The notes: generated from the sequence alone by a model not told the origin. Numbered from the stretch's first letter, positions 1-6,293 are shown. The stretch is 7,754 bases of DNA from SIG673 sp964570105 (GCA_964570105.1 CAZMWM010000088.1:1-7754); one strand, 5' to 3'. Numbers and translations: made by a program.

Positions 1-1601
1 GCGTTATCGATGATGCCGGTGCGCGTTGCCTCGGTGCCCAGCTCCAATCCCTCGAAGATAGCCTTGTAATCCTCTTCGTCGCTCTCGTTATCCGCGGACA
101 GCTGAGCCTTGTCCTCGCGGAAGGGATTTTTCAGATAATTGTTCAATGTCTCGACGGTGTAATGCTTTGGCGGGGAAGTAGTCTTTTCTACGGGGGAGAA
201 GGCGGTGGTCACCTTATCGCCCTTGCGGAGCTTGGGCAGGAGCTTATCCTTTTGCTGGCAGTCATCGTATTTCGTCCATCCCGGCTCGAGCATAACGGTG
301 CCGCTCAGCTGAAATGTCTCCTCTCCGTCACCGGTAACGAGCGTTATCTGCGTTCTGTCGACGATGCAGTCCTCGGAGCAGAAAACAGCCACAAAGCGGC
401 GGAACACGGTGGAATACACCAGCCGCTCCTGCTCGCTCAGTGCGTTTTTTTGCGGAAGCTTTACCGTTGGAGTGAGCGCGGAGTGTGCTTCTATCTTGGA
501 GTCGTCAAATATTGTCTTGTCGTCCTTGAAGCGCACGGGATAGCCAAGCTTGCCCACACCGCCGAGTATCTGCTTGATCTTGTCCTTCTCTGCGGTCGCG
601 AGGTATTCCGAATTTGTTCTCGGATACGTAAGATATCCTGCCTCGTAAAGCTTTTGCGCAATGGCAAGGCTGTCCGTCATTGACATCTTGTATTTTTTTG
701 AAAGAAAGTTTTGCAGCTTGGTGAGCGAATAGAGCTTTCCTGCTTGGAGCTTGGCTTTTTTATTTTTAACGGACGTGACGACCGTATCAAGGGAATTGAG
801 GTGGGCGCAATACGCTTCCGCTTTAGCTTTTTCGTTTTCGCCGAAGCGGCTCTTCGACTGAAGCTCCAGCTCGCACCCATCGTCTCCCGTTTTGCTTATC
901 GCCGCGAAATATTTTTCCGGCTTGAAGTTGCGTATCTGAGTGTCCCTGTCGAATATTGCTTTGACTATCGGAACTATCACTCTTCCGACTCTTAGCAGCA
1001 TACCGCTCTTTAACGTGGCGTAGCGTGTGAGATTGGTTCCGTACAGCCAATCAATGAACGTCCTTGCGTAGCCCTCGTATGCCAATCTGTCGTACTGTGT
1101 GTCGGGCTTCATATCGGAAAGCGCCGCGCGGATGGTCTCGGGCGTCTGGTCGGGAAGCCAAAGCCGCATCAGGGGCTTTGGGGTGTCGAGCGCTTTGGTC
1201 ACGAGCGTGCGGACTATTATCTCGCCCTCGCGGTCGGCGTCTCCGGCGTTTACCACCGTATCGACGTCGGGACGGTTACACAGCGCGCGCACAGTTTCAA
1301 ATTGGCGCTTAACGCCGTCGCTTCCGCTATCGTCCGCGCGGAGCACGTACTGATATTTCTTCGGAAAGCAGGGCAGACCGTCCATAGTCCATTTTACGCG
1401 CCCGCCGGGGGAGTACGCGTCGCCCATGGTGTAATATTCTATATCCGCAAGAGAAAAAAGATGTCCGAATGCCCAACTGATTATATATCCGCACCCTTCC
1501 ATATAGCCCTGTGCTTTTTTCATAGTCCCTTTTCCGAGACCGTTCACGGCGTCCGCGATGTTTCTTCCGAGACTGGGCTTTTCGGCGATTATAAGTATCA
1601 A
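1..1601 (-). CDS. topB: DNA topoisomerase III, type IA (3' end outside window)
   Basis: Type IA topoisomerase that cuts one DNA strand through a 5'-phosphotyrosine and passes another through, decatenating and relaxing DNA in the cytoplasm. The minus-strand frame is open from a TTG at 1601 to the window edge: 533 codons plus two bases. The protein starts MILIIAEKPS, giving the Toprim glutamate E7; the second Toprim motif DADREGE is at residues 121-127 with metal-binding D121 and D123; SGMLLRVGR is at about 199-207; the catalytic tyrosine is Y326 in GYLTYPRTNS; EAHSALTPT at 371-379 matches the family HxAIxPT motif; LGTEATRTGIID at 521-532 matches the family GTPATR segment. The C-terminal part, including any zinc or basic tail, is missing because the window ends. 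GRVIVPIV replaces the more usual GRVQTPTL. No in-frame ATG lies near the conserved N-terminus, so TTG with an upstream AAAGGA is the best start. The spacer to the left neighbour is unseen. Family certain; exact subfamily less so. Confidence 0.95.
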   Translation of the reverse strand, partial: MILIIAEKPSLGRNIADAVNGLGKGTMKKAQGYMEGCGYIISWAFGHLFSLADIEYYTMGDAYSPGGRVKWTMDGLPCFPKKYQYVLRADDSGSDGVKRQFETVRALCNRPDVDTVVNAGDADREGEIIVRTLVTKALDTPKPLMRLWLPDQTPETIRAALSDMKPDTQYDRLAYEGYARTFIDWLYGTNLTRYATLKSGMLLRVGRVIVPIVKAIFDRDTQIRNFKPEKYFAAISKTGDDGCELELQSKSRFGENEKAKAEAYCAHLNSLDTVVTSVKNKKAKLQAGKLYSLTKLQNFLSKKYKMSMTDSLAIAQKLYEAGYLTYPRTNSEYLATAEKDKIKQILGGVGKLGYPVRFKDDKTIFDDSKIEAHSALTPTVKLPQKNALSEQERLVYSTVFRRFVAVFCSEDCIVDRTQITLVTGDGEETFQLSGTVMLEPGWTKYDDCQQKDKLLPKLRKGDKVTTAFSPVEKTTSPPKHYTVETLNNYLKNPFREDKAQLSADNESDEEDYKAIFEGLELGTEATRTGIIDN

Positions 1602-1611
1602 GCTGTTAACG

Positions 1612-1617
1612 TCCTTT
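1612..1617 (-). promoter_or_regulatory. Ribosome-binding site deciding the topB TTG start
   Basis: AAAGGA read on the minus strand lies 10 nt upstream of the TTG at 1601-1599. The conserved Toprim beta-strand begins immediately at this codon and there is no nearby in-frame ATG, so this site supports TTG initiation. Confidence 0.65.
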
Positions 1618-1657
1618 CGAGCTTCGTTGTTTGCGATGTTCTGTAAATATTTAAGAC

Positions 1658-1683
1658 CGTGGGCATAAATCCCACGTTTTTTT
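1658..1683 (+). terminator. Intrinsic-terminator-like hairpin plus T-run in the topB/S1 divergent spacer
   Basis: A perfect 6-bp stem CGTGGG/CCCACG with a 7-nt loop (CATAAAT) is followed directly by seven Ts (1677-1683), the layout of a rho-independent terminator on the plus strand. The stem is short, so efficiency may be modest. No plus-strand gene lies upstream. It sits 45 nt before the S1-domain gene, so it would act either as a leader attenuator for that gene or as a stop for antisense transcription out of topB. On the minus strand the hairpin has no T-run and would not terminate. Confidence 0.55.
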
Positions 1684-1728
1684 AATAGAATTAAAGCAGT
1701 CAGGATAAAAGAAAGGATAGACTGTAAA

Positions 1729-2685
1729 ATGAACAGATATATGCCTGAAGGAAGCTACATCACACAGTCCGAAAACCGTGAGCTGACCTCGTCGGTCGCA
1801 GGTCTTGAACGCGCCGCACAGCTCGGCAGGATCGTCGAGGGCATCGCGGTCATGTGCGACGGAGATATGAGGCTCACGGTCGATCTTTGCGGAATACGCG
1901 GCGTGATACCGCGTGAGGAAGCGGCGTACTCGCCGGACGGGAGCGCTATCAAGGATATCGCGGTCATAACCCGTGTCGGCAAGCCGGTCTGCTTTAAGGT
2001 GTTGGGCGTAAGCTTTGACGAATACGGAAAGCCGATAGCCCTGCTTTCGCGGCGCGCGGCTCAGATAGAGTGCGTGAACGCGTATCTTACGGAGCTTATA
2101 CCGGGGGACATCATAGATGCAAGAGTCACTCATCTCGAGCAGTTCGGTGCGTTTGTCGATATCGGATGCGGTGTGATATCCCTGCTCACGGTCGACTGTA
2201 TCTCGGTTTCGAGGATATCGCATCCGAGAGAACGGCTGAGAGTCGGTATGCAGATAAAAACTGCGGTCAAGAGCATCGATAGGGATGTGTGCCGCATATA
2301 CGTAACTCACAAGGAGCTTCTCGGAACGTGGAAGGAAAATGCGGGAGAGTTCACGGTCGGGCAGACGGTCGCCGGGATCGTGCGCTCCGTTGAGGAATAC
2401 GGTGTGTTCGTGGAGCTGACGCCCAATCTCGCCGGACTTGCCGAATGTAAGGATGGTGTTGCGGTCGGGCAATGTGCGGCGGTGTTTATTAAAAACATAC
2501 TTCCGGAGCGAATGAAGATAAAGCTCGTCATAATAGACGTCAGAGAAGGCATTCCGTCCCCGACTCAGCCGAGATATTATTGGAACGGGGAGATGCATAT
2601 ATCGCGGTGGGATTATTCGCCCCCGGAATGCAATAAGCAGATATTTACGGATTTTGATGCGGAATACCGTTCCCGACAGCTGTGA
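1729..2685 (+). CDS. S1 RNA-binding domain protein (three S1-type OB folds)
   Basis: A 318-residue protein related to ribosomal protein S1, expected to bind RNA in the cytoplasm. Three S1-type segments are visible. The first, about residues 33-107, is degenerate (GRIVEGIAVMCDGDMRLTVD, then GVIPREEA). The second, about 124-196, has the classical pattern GDIIDARVTHLEQFGAFVDI. The third, about 209-270, has VGQTVAGIVRSVEEYGVFVEL. A tail of about 48 residues rich in Tyr, Trp and Pro (PRYYWNGEMHISRWDY) is not S1-like. The start ATG has AAAGGA 11 nt upstream (1712-1717). The protein is shorter than four- to six-domain RpsA, so it may be an accessory S1 protein rather than the ribosomal one; I therefore give no symbol. 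A terminator-like hairpin lies in its upstream region, and its stop is 4 bp from the convergent aminotransferase stop. Fold confident, role unknown. Confidence 0.88.
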   Translation: MNRYMPEGSYITQSENRELTSSVAGLERAAQLGRIVEGIAVMCDGDMRLTVDLCGIRGVIPREEAAYSPDGSAIKDIAVITRVGKPVCFKVLGVSFDEYGKPIALLSRRAAQIECVNAYLTELIPGDIIDARVTHLEQFGAFVDIGCGVISLLTVDCISVSRISHPRERLRVGMQIKTAVKSIDRDVCRIYVTHKELLGTWKENAGEFTVGQTVAGIVRSVEEYGVFVELTPNLAGLAECKDGVAVGQCAAVFIKNILPERMKIKLVIIDVREGIPSPTQPRYYWNGEMHISRWDYSPPECNKQIFTDFDAEYRSRQL

Positions 2686-2689
2686 TGCG

Positions 2690-3898
2690 TCAGAGGTAAC
2701 GCTTAGCCTCGCGGCAAAAGGTCTCGGCTACGTATTCGGCTTCGCTCAAGCTGAGCCTTGAATAGAGGGGAAGGGTGATCTCGTTCTTATACTGCGCGTA
2801 AGCGTTCGGATGCGCGGAGATGTCAAAGCCGAGCTTTTTGTAAGCGGTGAGCATCGACAGGGGCTTGAAATGGACGTTGCAGGCGATACCTGCCTTCGCC
2901 ATCCGAAGGATCAGCCCGTTTCGCTCTTTTTCGCCGATGCCGTCTATACGCGTCATATAAAGATGCCTGTTTGTCTCGTTGGCTCGGTCGCTGTGGACGA
3001 GCGTTTTTATCCCGAGCGGTCGCAAAGCGTCATCGTACAGCTTCGCGATCTGCCGTCTCCGCTCAAGCATCTCGGGATACCTTTCGAGCTGCTTTATTCC
3101 GACAGCGGCGGCGATATCTGTCATATTGCACTTATACGCCGGATAGATCACGTCGTATTCCCAGCTTCCGTTTTCAAGTCCCTTGTCGCCTGCGCCCTTA
3201 TCCTGTCCGTGAAGCGAATACAGTGCAAATATCCTGAACAGCTCGCCGTCGTCAACGCCGTCGAGCTTTTTCCACGTGATCGCTCCGCCGTCACCGGTGG
3301 TTATGTTTTTAACGGCGTGGAAGGAAAAGGTGGTGAGATCCGCCTGGTTTCCGCTCTGCTTGCCGTTTTGCTCGGAGCCGAAGCCGTGTGCCGAGTCGGC
3401 GCAGATCGCAACTCTGCCTATCGCGCTTTGCAGAGGGCTGTTTGCCGAAAAGCATCCGGCTCTGTCCTCGGCGATCGAGATCATACGCCCGTAATCACAC
3501 AGACGTCCGCCTACATCCACCGGTATTATAGCCTTGGTGCGCGGAGTGATGGCTCGAGCTATAGCGTCGCAGTCCGCTTCGAAGCTGTCGGGGGCTGTGT
3601 CCACCATAACTATCCTTGCTCCCGTGTGGTGCACGACGGAGGCGGTAGCCGTGTATGTGTACGCCGGAACTATGACCTCATCTCCGGGACCTATACCGAG
3701 TACACGGAGGACAAGTTCCATAGCCGAGGTCTGGGAATTGGTGCATACCACCCGTTCCGTGCCTATATATTCGGCAAGCATTTTTTCGAACTGTTCTGTC
3801 TTTTTTCCCGTGGTTATCCAACCCGAGCGGAGAACGTCGGCGACTGCCTCGATCTCAAGCTCGCTCATATCCGGCGGGGAAAACGGTATATTCATCAT
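2690..3898 (-). CDS. DegT/DnrJ/EryC1/StrS family PLP-dependent aminotransferase
   Basis: A 402-residue fold-type I PLP enzyme. The family transfers an amino group, usually from glutamate, to a nucleotide-linked keto-sugar, giving amino sugars for polysaccharide, lipopolysaccharide or antibiotic glycosylation; some members have other roles. Visible landmarks are SGWITTGKKTEQFE at 25-38, the GPGDEVIVPAYTYTATA segment at 70-86, ADSAHGFG at 167-174 with D168 expected to pair with the PLP ring nitrogen, and SFHAVKNITTGDGGA at 192-206 with Schiff-base lysine K197. YKCNMTDIAAAVGIKQL and NVHFKPLSML are typical of the sugar aminotransferase C-terminal half. Length is normal and no catalytic residue is missing. 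Two ATGs stand in tandem at the start and the upstream AGG is weak, 13 nt away. It lies 38 bp behind the LRR gene, so is probably co-transcribed. No other sugar gene is in view, so the substrate cannot be assigned. Confidence 0.93.
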   Translation of the reverse strand: MMNIPFSPPDMSELEIEAVADVLRSGWITTGKKTEQFEKMLAEYIGTERVVCTNSQTSAMELVLRVLGIGPGDEVIVPAYTYTATASVVHHTGARIVMVDTAPDSFEADCDAIARAITPRTKAIIPVDVGGRLCDYGRMISIAEDRAGCFSANSPLQSAIGRVAICADSAHGFGSEQNGKQSGNQADLTTFSFHAVKNITTGDGGAITWKKLDGVDDGELFRIFALYSLHGQDKGAGDKGLENGSWEYDVIYPAYKCNMTDIAAAVGIKQLERYPEMLERRRQIAKLYDDALRPLGIKTLVHSDRANETNRHLYMTRIDGIGEKERNGLILRMAKAGIACNVHFKPLSMLTAYKKLGFDISAHPNAYAQYKNEITLPLYSRLSLSEAEYVAETFCREAKRYL

Positions 3899-3936
3899 AG
3901 CGGTACGGTGACCTGCTTTCTCATTACTTACTTGAC

Positions 3937-5409
3937 TTACTTGTTATTATTCTTGCTCTTGTCTGCGACGAAGCTCTTGTCTGCGACGAAGCTCTTGTCT
4001 GCGACGAAGCGGCGACGCGTCTCGTTTGCGTAGCTTTCCGCATAAGAGCCGACGGCTCCGTATACGGTCATATTTATATTGCCGTCAAACGCTCGTCCGC
4101 CCATAAACTGAACGGTATCGGGAAGTCTCAGCGATGCAAGGGATGTACAGCCCTCAAAGGCGAAATTGCCTATCTCGCATACTCCGTTCGGCAGTGTGAT
4201 CTCGGGAAGCGCGTAGCACCCCTGAAACGCGCAGTCGCCGATAGCCTCAAGTCCCTCGGAAAGCTCGACGCGGATGAGCGAGGAGCAGGAGCGGAAGGCG
4301 TTCTCGCCGATGCGTTTACAGCTTGACGGTATGCTCACCCGCTCAAGGGCGTGGCATTCGCAAAAGGCGTTCTCGGCGATCTCCGTAACGCCGTCAGGCA
4401 CGGTCAGTTCGCGTATTCCGCTACCGTAAAACGTGAATTTTTCTATTTTGCTGATTAGCGGCGGTATATTCACGCTCTCAGCCGGACAGCCGCTGAACGC
4501 CTCGGCGCCTATCACCGTGACGCTGTTGGGAAGCTCTATGCTCTCGCAGTTTTTGCAACGTCTGAAGGCGCAATCGGATATCTCGCGTACGCCCTCGGGG
4601 ACGGTCACGTGTAAGGAAAGACCGCTGTAACGGCGCAAGGTACCGTTCTTTATGTCAAAGTCGGTTGCTTTTGCGACCTTTTCGTCGTCGTCGCGGATGC
4701 AGTCATCACCGAAGGACGCGTTGATATATGCGCGTTTTATATGTTCAAATTCATCGCTGACGGGGTAGCGCAGTCTTGCTTTTACAGGCTCAACGTCCGT
4801 GCTTCCGTCAAAGCTCACCTTCATAACGTATCCACTGCGCTCCATTCCGTGATTTGCCCTGCCGTCACCGTCCACGAGCACATCGACTGACGGAAGCTCC
4901 TTTACAGCGGAGGCATCCTTAAGCTCCCAGCAGAGCGAGTCCATAAGAGCGTTTATATTCCGAAGCGAGCCTTGTTCGCCTTTGGCGATCCTGCCAAGCG
5001 AAAGGGCGCTCCTTACGGTGTGGATCGCGAGCGCGGATGTGACCGCAACGGTCAGAATGCCGAAGAGTATCGCCAATGTGGGAAAGGTGCGTTCTTCGGA
5101 CGGAGCGGTGAAAAAGTCGAACAGCTCCTTTCCCGTCAGCATTGCGAGAGGGATAAAGATGCTTAAAGTAAGGAGCAGGTCGAGCTTGATGCCGTAGCGT
5201 CTGCGTCGGTCGGCAAGCTTTCCGAGGCATTCCTTGCAATACCTTCTTCTGATGATGCCGCAAACATTCTCTTTATCGGTGATCGGAACGTCCTCGGGTG
5301 CTTTTGCTTTTTTCGAGCGCGTTTCGGATATCCAATAATCCTTTATATATACGGCTTCGTTTCCGCATTTGCACAGCTTCGTCCTTGGTGTGCTTTCGGA
5401 AATATCCAT
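3937..5409 (-). CDS. BspA-type leucine-rich repeat protein with N-terminal Cys cluster and two TM segments
   Basis: A 490-residue protein counted from the ATG at 5409. A Cys cluster near the N-terminus, CKCG (C13, C15) with C50 and YCKEC (C58, C61), resembles a zinc ribbon. Two hydrophobic stretches follow, about 76-93 (LDLLLTLSIFIPLAMLTG) and 109-129, likely membrane spanning; there is no classical signal peptide. After a linker of about 130 residues come eight repeats of about 23 residues (about 266-450) with the LRR_5 pattern of leucine/isoleucine strands and xxIgxxAFxgCxxL, as in TpLRR/BspA proteins. The C-terminus is three FVADKS hexapeptides and KNNNK. LRRs usually mediate protein contact; partner unknown. 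With a two-TM hairpin, the Cys cluster and LRRs should face the same side, probably the cytoplasm (inference). An upstream in-frame ATG pair (5451, 5448) would overlap the previous gene, whereas 5409 has AAAGGAG 5 nt away. Confidence 0.87.
   Translation of the reverse strand: MDISESTPRTKLCKCGNEAVYIKDYWISETRSKKAKAPEDVPITDKENVCGIIRRRYCKECLGKLADRRRRYGIKLDLLLTLSIFIPLAMLTGKELFDFFTAPSEERTFPTLAILFGILTVAVTSALAIHTVRSALSLGRIAKGEQGSLRNINALMDSLCWELKDASAVKELPSVDVLVDGDGRANHGMERSGYVMKVSFDGSTDVEPVKARLRYPVSDEFEHIKRAYINASFGDDCIRDDDEKVAKATDFDIKNGTLRRYSGLSLHVTVPEGVREISDCAFRRCKNCESIELPNSVTVIGAEAFSGCPAESVNIPPLISKIEKFTFYGSGIRELTVPDGVTEIAENAFCECHALERVSIPSSCKRIGENAFRSCSSLIRVELSEGLEAIGDCAFQGCYALPEITLPNGVCEIGNFAFEGCTSLASLRLPDTVQFMGGRAFDGNINMTVYGAVGSYAESYANETRRRFVADKSFVADKSFVADKSKNNNK
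3955..4008. repeat. Three exact 18-bp tandem repeats with palindromic core
   Basis: Three identical copies of GCTCTTGTCTGCGACGAA (3955-3972, 3973-3990, 3991-4008) lie just before the stop codon of the LRR gene, which is read on the other strand. The minus strand encodes FVADKS three times. Each unit contains an imperfect inverted repeat, CTTGTC-tgc-GAC(g)AAG, able to form a 6-bp stem with one bulged base. Copies are identical at DNA level, suggesting recent duplication or slippage. A separate degenerate 9-bp-period repeat (ACTTACTT at 3926-3933 and 3935-3942) follows at the gene end. Confidence 0.9.
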
Positions 5410-5414
5410 ATTAT

Positions 5415-5421
5415 CTCCTTT
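5415..5421 (-). promoter_or_regulatory. Ribosome-binding site deciding the LRR gene start
   Basis: Minus-strand AAAGGAG lies 5 nt before the ATG at 5409-5407, in the 25-bp gap after the preceding gene's stop. It favours this start over the in-frame ATGs 39-42 bp upstream, which lie inside the preceding gene and have no comparable site. Confidence 0.8.
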
Positions 5422-5434
5422 CGGTCTCGGTGTA

Positions 5435-6193
5435 TCAGACCTCGCCATCATCGTCGCTTTCGGACATCACCGTGCTCTCGGCGTCACCGTCAAAGACGAT
5501 ACCGTTCGTTTCGCAGAACTGCTCAAGCTTTGAATATAGCTGTGTGAATGTGTACTCCTTCCAATCGTCAAGCCTGTCGTTCTCGGTTAGAAATCTTATA
5601 AAGCGGTCGTGATCTTTGGAATATTTTTTTCCGCTGACGGAAAATTTGTCCTCGCAGAAATGTAGGATGGCGAGGTCAAGCTCGGCGTCCGTAAGTCCCG
5701 GAAGCACGTAATGATCGCCTTCGTTCTCTATAACGTCCATAGCGAGCATTATCCGCGCGTATTCCTCGGGTGTGCATTCGCGTGCCGCGGTCACACTGCC
5801 CCATACTCTTGCAAGCCGAAAATGCGAGTCTCTAAGCTCAAAGACCTCGTGCGTCTTTTTTGACATAAACTGCATACCGTCGCGCTTTCGCGAATTGGCG
5901 AATTCTGCAAGCTCCGAGACCGAGCCGACGCGAAATGACACCTCCTTTTCACAGGTGGGCGTCTCGGACGAGGTCTCCTCCTCGGTATCCTCATCGATAT
6001 CATCGATATCGCTGTCAAACTCATCATTGCTGTCAAGCTCGACGTCGCCGTCAAGCTCGATGTCATCACCGTCAAGCACATCACCGAGAGTGCTTTTTGG
6101 TGTCAGCTCCTCCTCTTCGGGCGTCTCACATTCGCGAGCGTCGGTTTCCGGAGGGACGGCACGTGCCGGCTTTTTCTTTCCGAACAGAAACAT
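5435..6193 (-). CDS. Hypothetical acidic protein, possible UPF0158-like C-terminal region
   Basis: A 252-residue protein, probably cytoplasmic: I see no signal peptide or membrane segment. A basic start (MFLFGKKKPAR) leads into a highly acidic low-complexity stretch, about residues 17-79, made partly of hexapeptides such as DIELDG, DVELDS and NDEFDS. A globular region of about 85-235 follows. Within it, YVLPGLTDAELDLAILHFCED and then RFIRFLTENDRLDDWKEYTF...FCETNGI recall by eye the C-terminal half of UPF0158 proteins (PLP motif, then R-F-x-x-L and W-x-x-[FY] spacing). This resemblance is tentative and that family has no known function. It ends with another acidic tail (SESDDDGEV). It is first in the likely operon, downstream of a consensus promoter. 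The start ATG has no good SD at normal spacing; AAAGGA lies upstream beyond a hairpin. Function unknown. Confidence 0.78.
   Translation of the reverse strand: MFLFGKKKPARAVPPETDARECETPEEEELTPKSTLGDVLDGDDIELDGDVELDSNDEFDSDIDDIDEDTEEETSSETPTCEKEVSFRVGSVSELAEFANSRKRDGMQFMSKKTHEVFELRDSHFRLARVWGSVTAARECTPEEYARIMLAMDVIENEGDHYVLPGLTDAELDLAILHFCEDKFSVSGKKYSKDHDRFIRFLTENDRLDDWKEYTFTQLYSKLEQFCETNGIVFDGDAESTVMSESDDDGEV
5992..6009. repeat. 9-bp tandem repeat in acidic region
   Basis: CATCGATAT occurs twice in direct tandem (5992-6000, 6001-6009), encoding alternating Asp/Ile on the minus strand (DIDDID). It lies inside the coding sequence of the acidic protein and abuts the 18-bp repeat tract. Confidence 0.8.
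6011..6064. repeat. Three imperfect 18-bp repeats encoding acidic hexapeptides
   Basis: Units at 6011-6028, 6029-6046 and 6047-6064 share the core GTCAA(G/A)CTC near the same position; the last two differ at only two bases. On the minus strand they encode DIELDG, DVELDS and NDEFDS. A partial fourth copy (CCGTCAAGCACATCA) follows. The 18-bp, six-residue period equals that of the FVADKS repeat in the next gene, although the sequences differ. Confidence 0.75.
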
Positions 6194-6206
6194 ATCATAA
6201 GACCAT

Positions 6207-6228
6207 AGCCTTCACAGGGGCGAAGGCT
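6207..6228 (-). promoter_or_regulatory. Perfect 7-bp hairpin in the 5' leader of the operon
   Basis: On the minus-strand transcript AGCCTTC/GAAGGCT forms a perfect 7-bp stem with an 8-nt loop. AAAGGA (6229-6234) lies immediately 5' of the stem and the start codon at 6193 lies 13 nt 3' of it. Folding would bring the SD close to the start codon. A three-codon frame ATG-GTC-TTA-TGA (6206-6195) directly follows the stem and ends one base before the real ATG. The regulatory role is inference. Confidence 0.45.
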
Positions 6229-6264
6229 TCCTTTCTTTTATGACCGTACATCGTATACGTATAT

Positions 6265-6293
6265 ATTGTAGCATATTTAGACCGAGATGTCAA
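6265..6293 (-). promoter_or_regulatory. Sigma-A promoter for the acidic protein/LRR/aminotransferase operon
   Basis: On the minus strand there is TTGACA (6293-6288), a 17-bp spacer and TACAAT (6270-6265). A TGC directly before the -10 makes an extended -10. The predicted transcript starts near 6258, leaving a leader of about 65 nt before the ATG at 6193. It is a near-perfect match to the housekeeping consensus, and no comparable promoter was found in the short gaps between the three downstream genes. Confidence 0.85.

Noticed and set aside
162..1353. Several plus-strand open frames across the left end
   Set aside because: All lie antisense to the continuous topoisomerase III frame and show no domain.
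1651..2598. Long minus-strand open frame (315 codons) opposite the S1 gene
   Set aside because: Its product resembles no family I know and lacks an RBS, while the plus-strand frame has clear S1 motifs and an RBS. It is a shadow of codon bias.
2810..4033. Long plus-strand open frame (407 codons) opposite the aminotransferase
   Set aside because: The minus strand carries complete PLP-enzyme motifs with K197. The plus frame has low-complexity sequence, no RBS, and runs through the 18-bp repeats as LLSATK.
5410..5451. Upstream ATGs (5451, 5448) as the LRR gene start
   Set aside because: They overlap the preceding gene and lack an SD, whereas the ATG at 5409 has AAAGGAG at 5 nt. The extra residues (MMARSDTPRPKGDN) look non-conserved.
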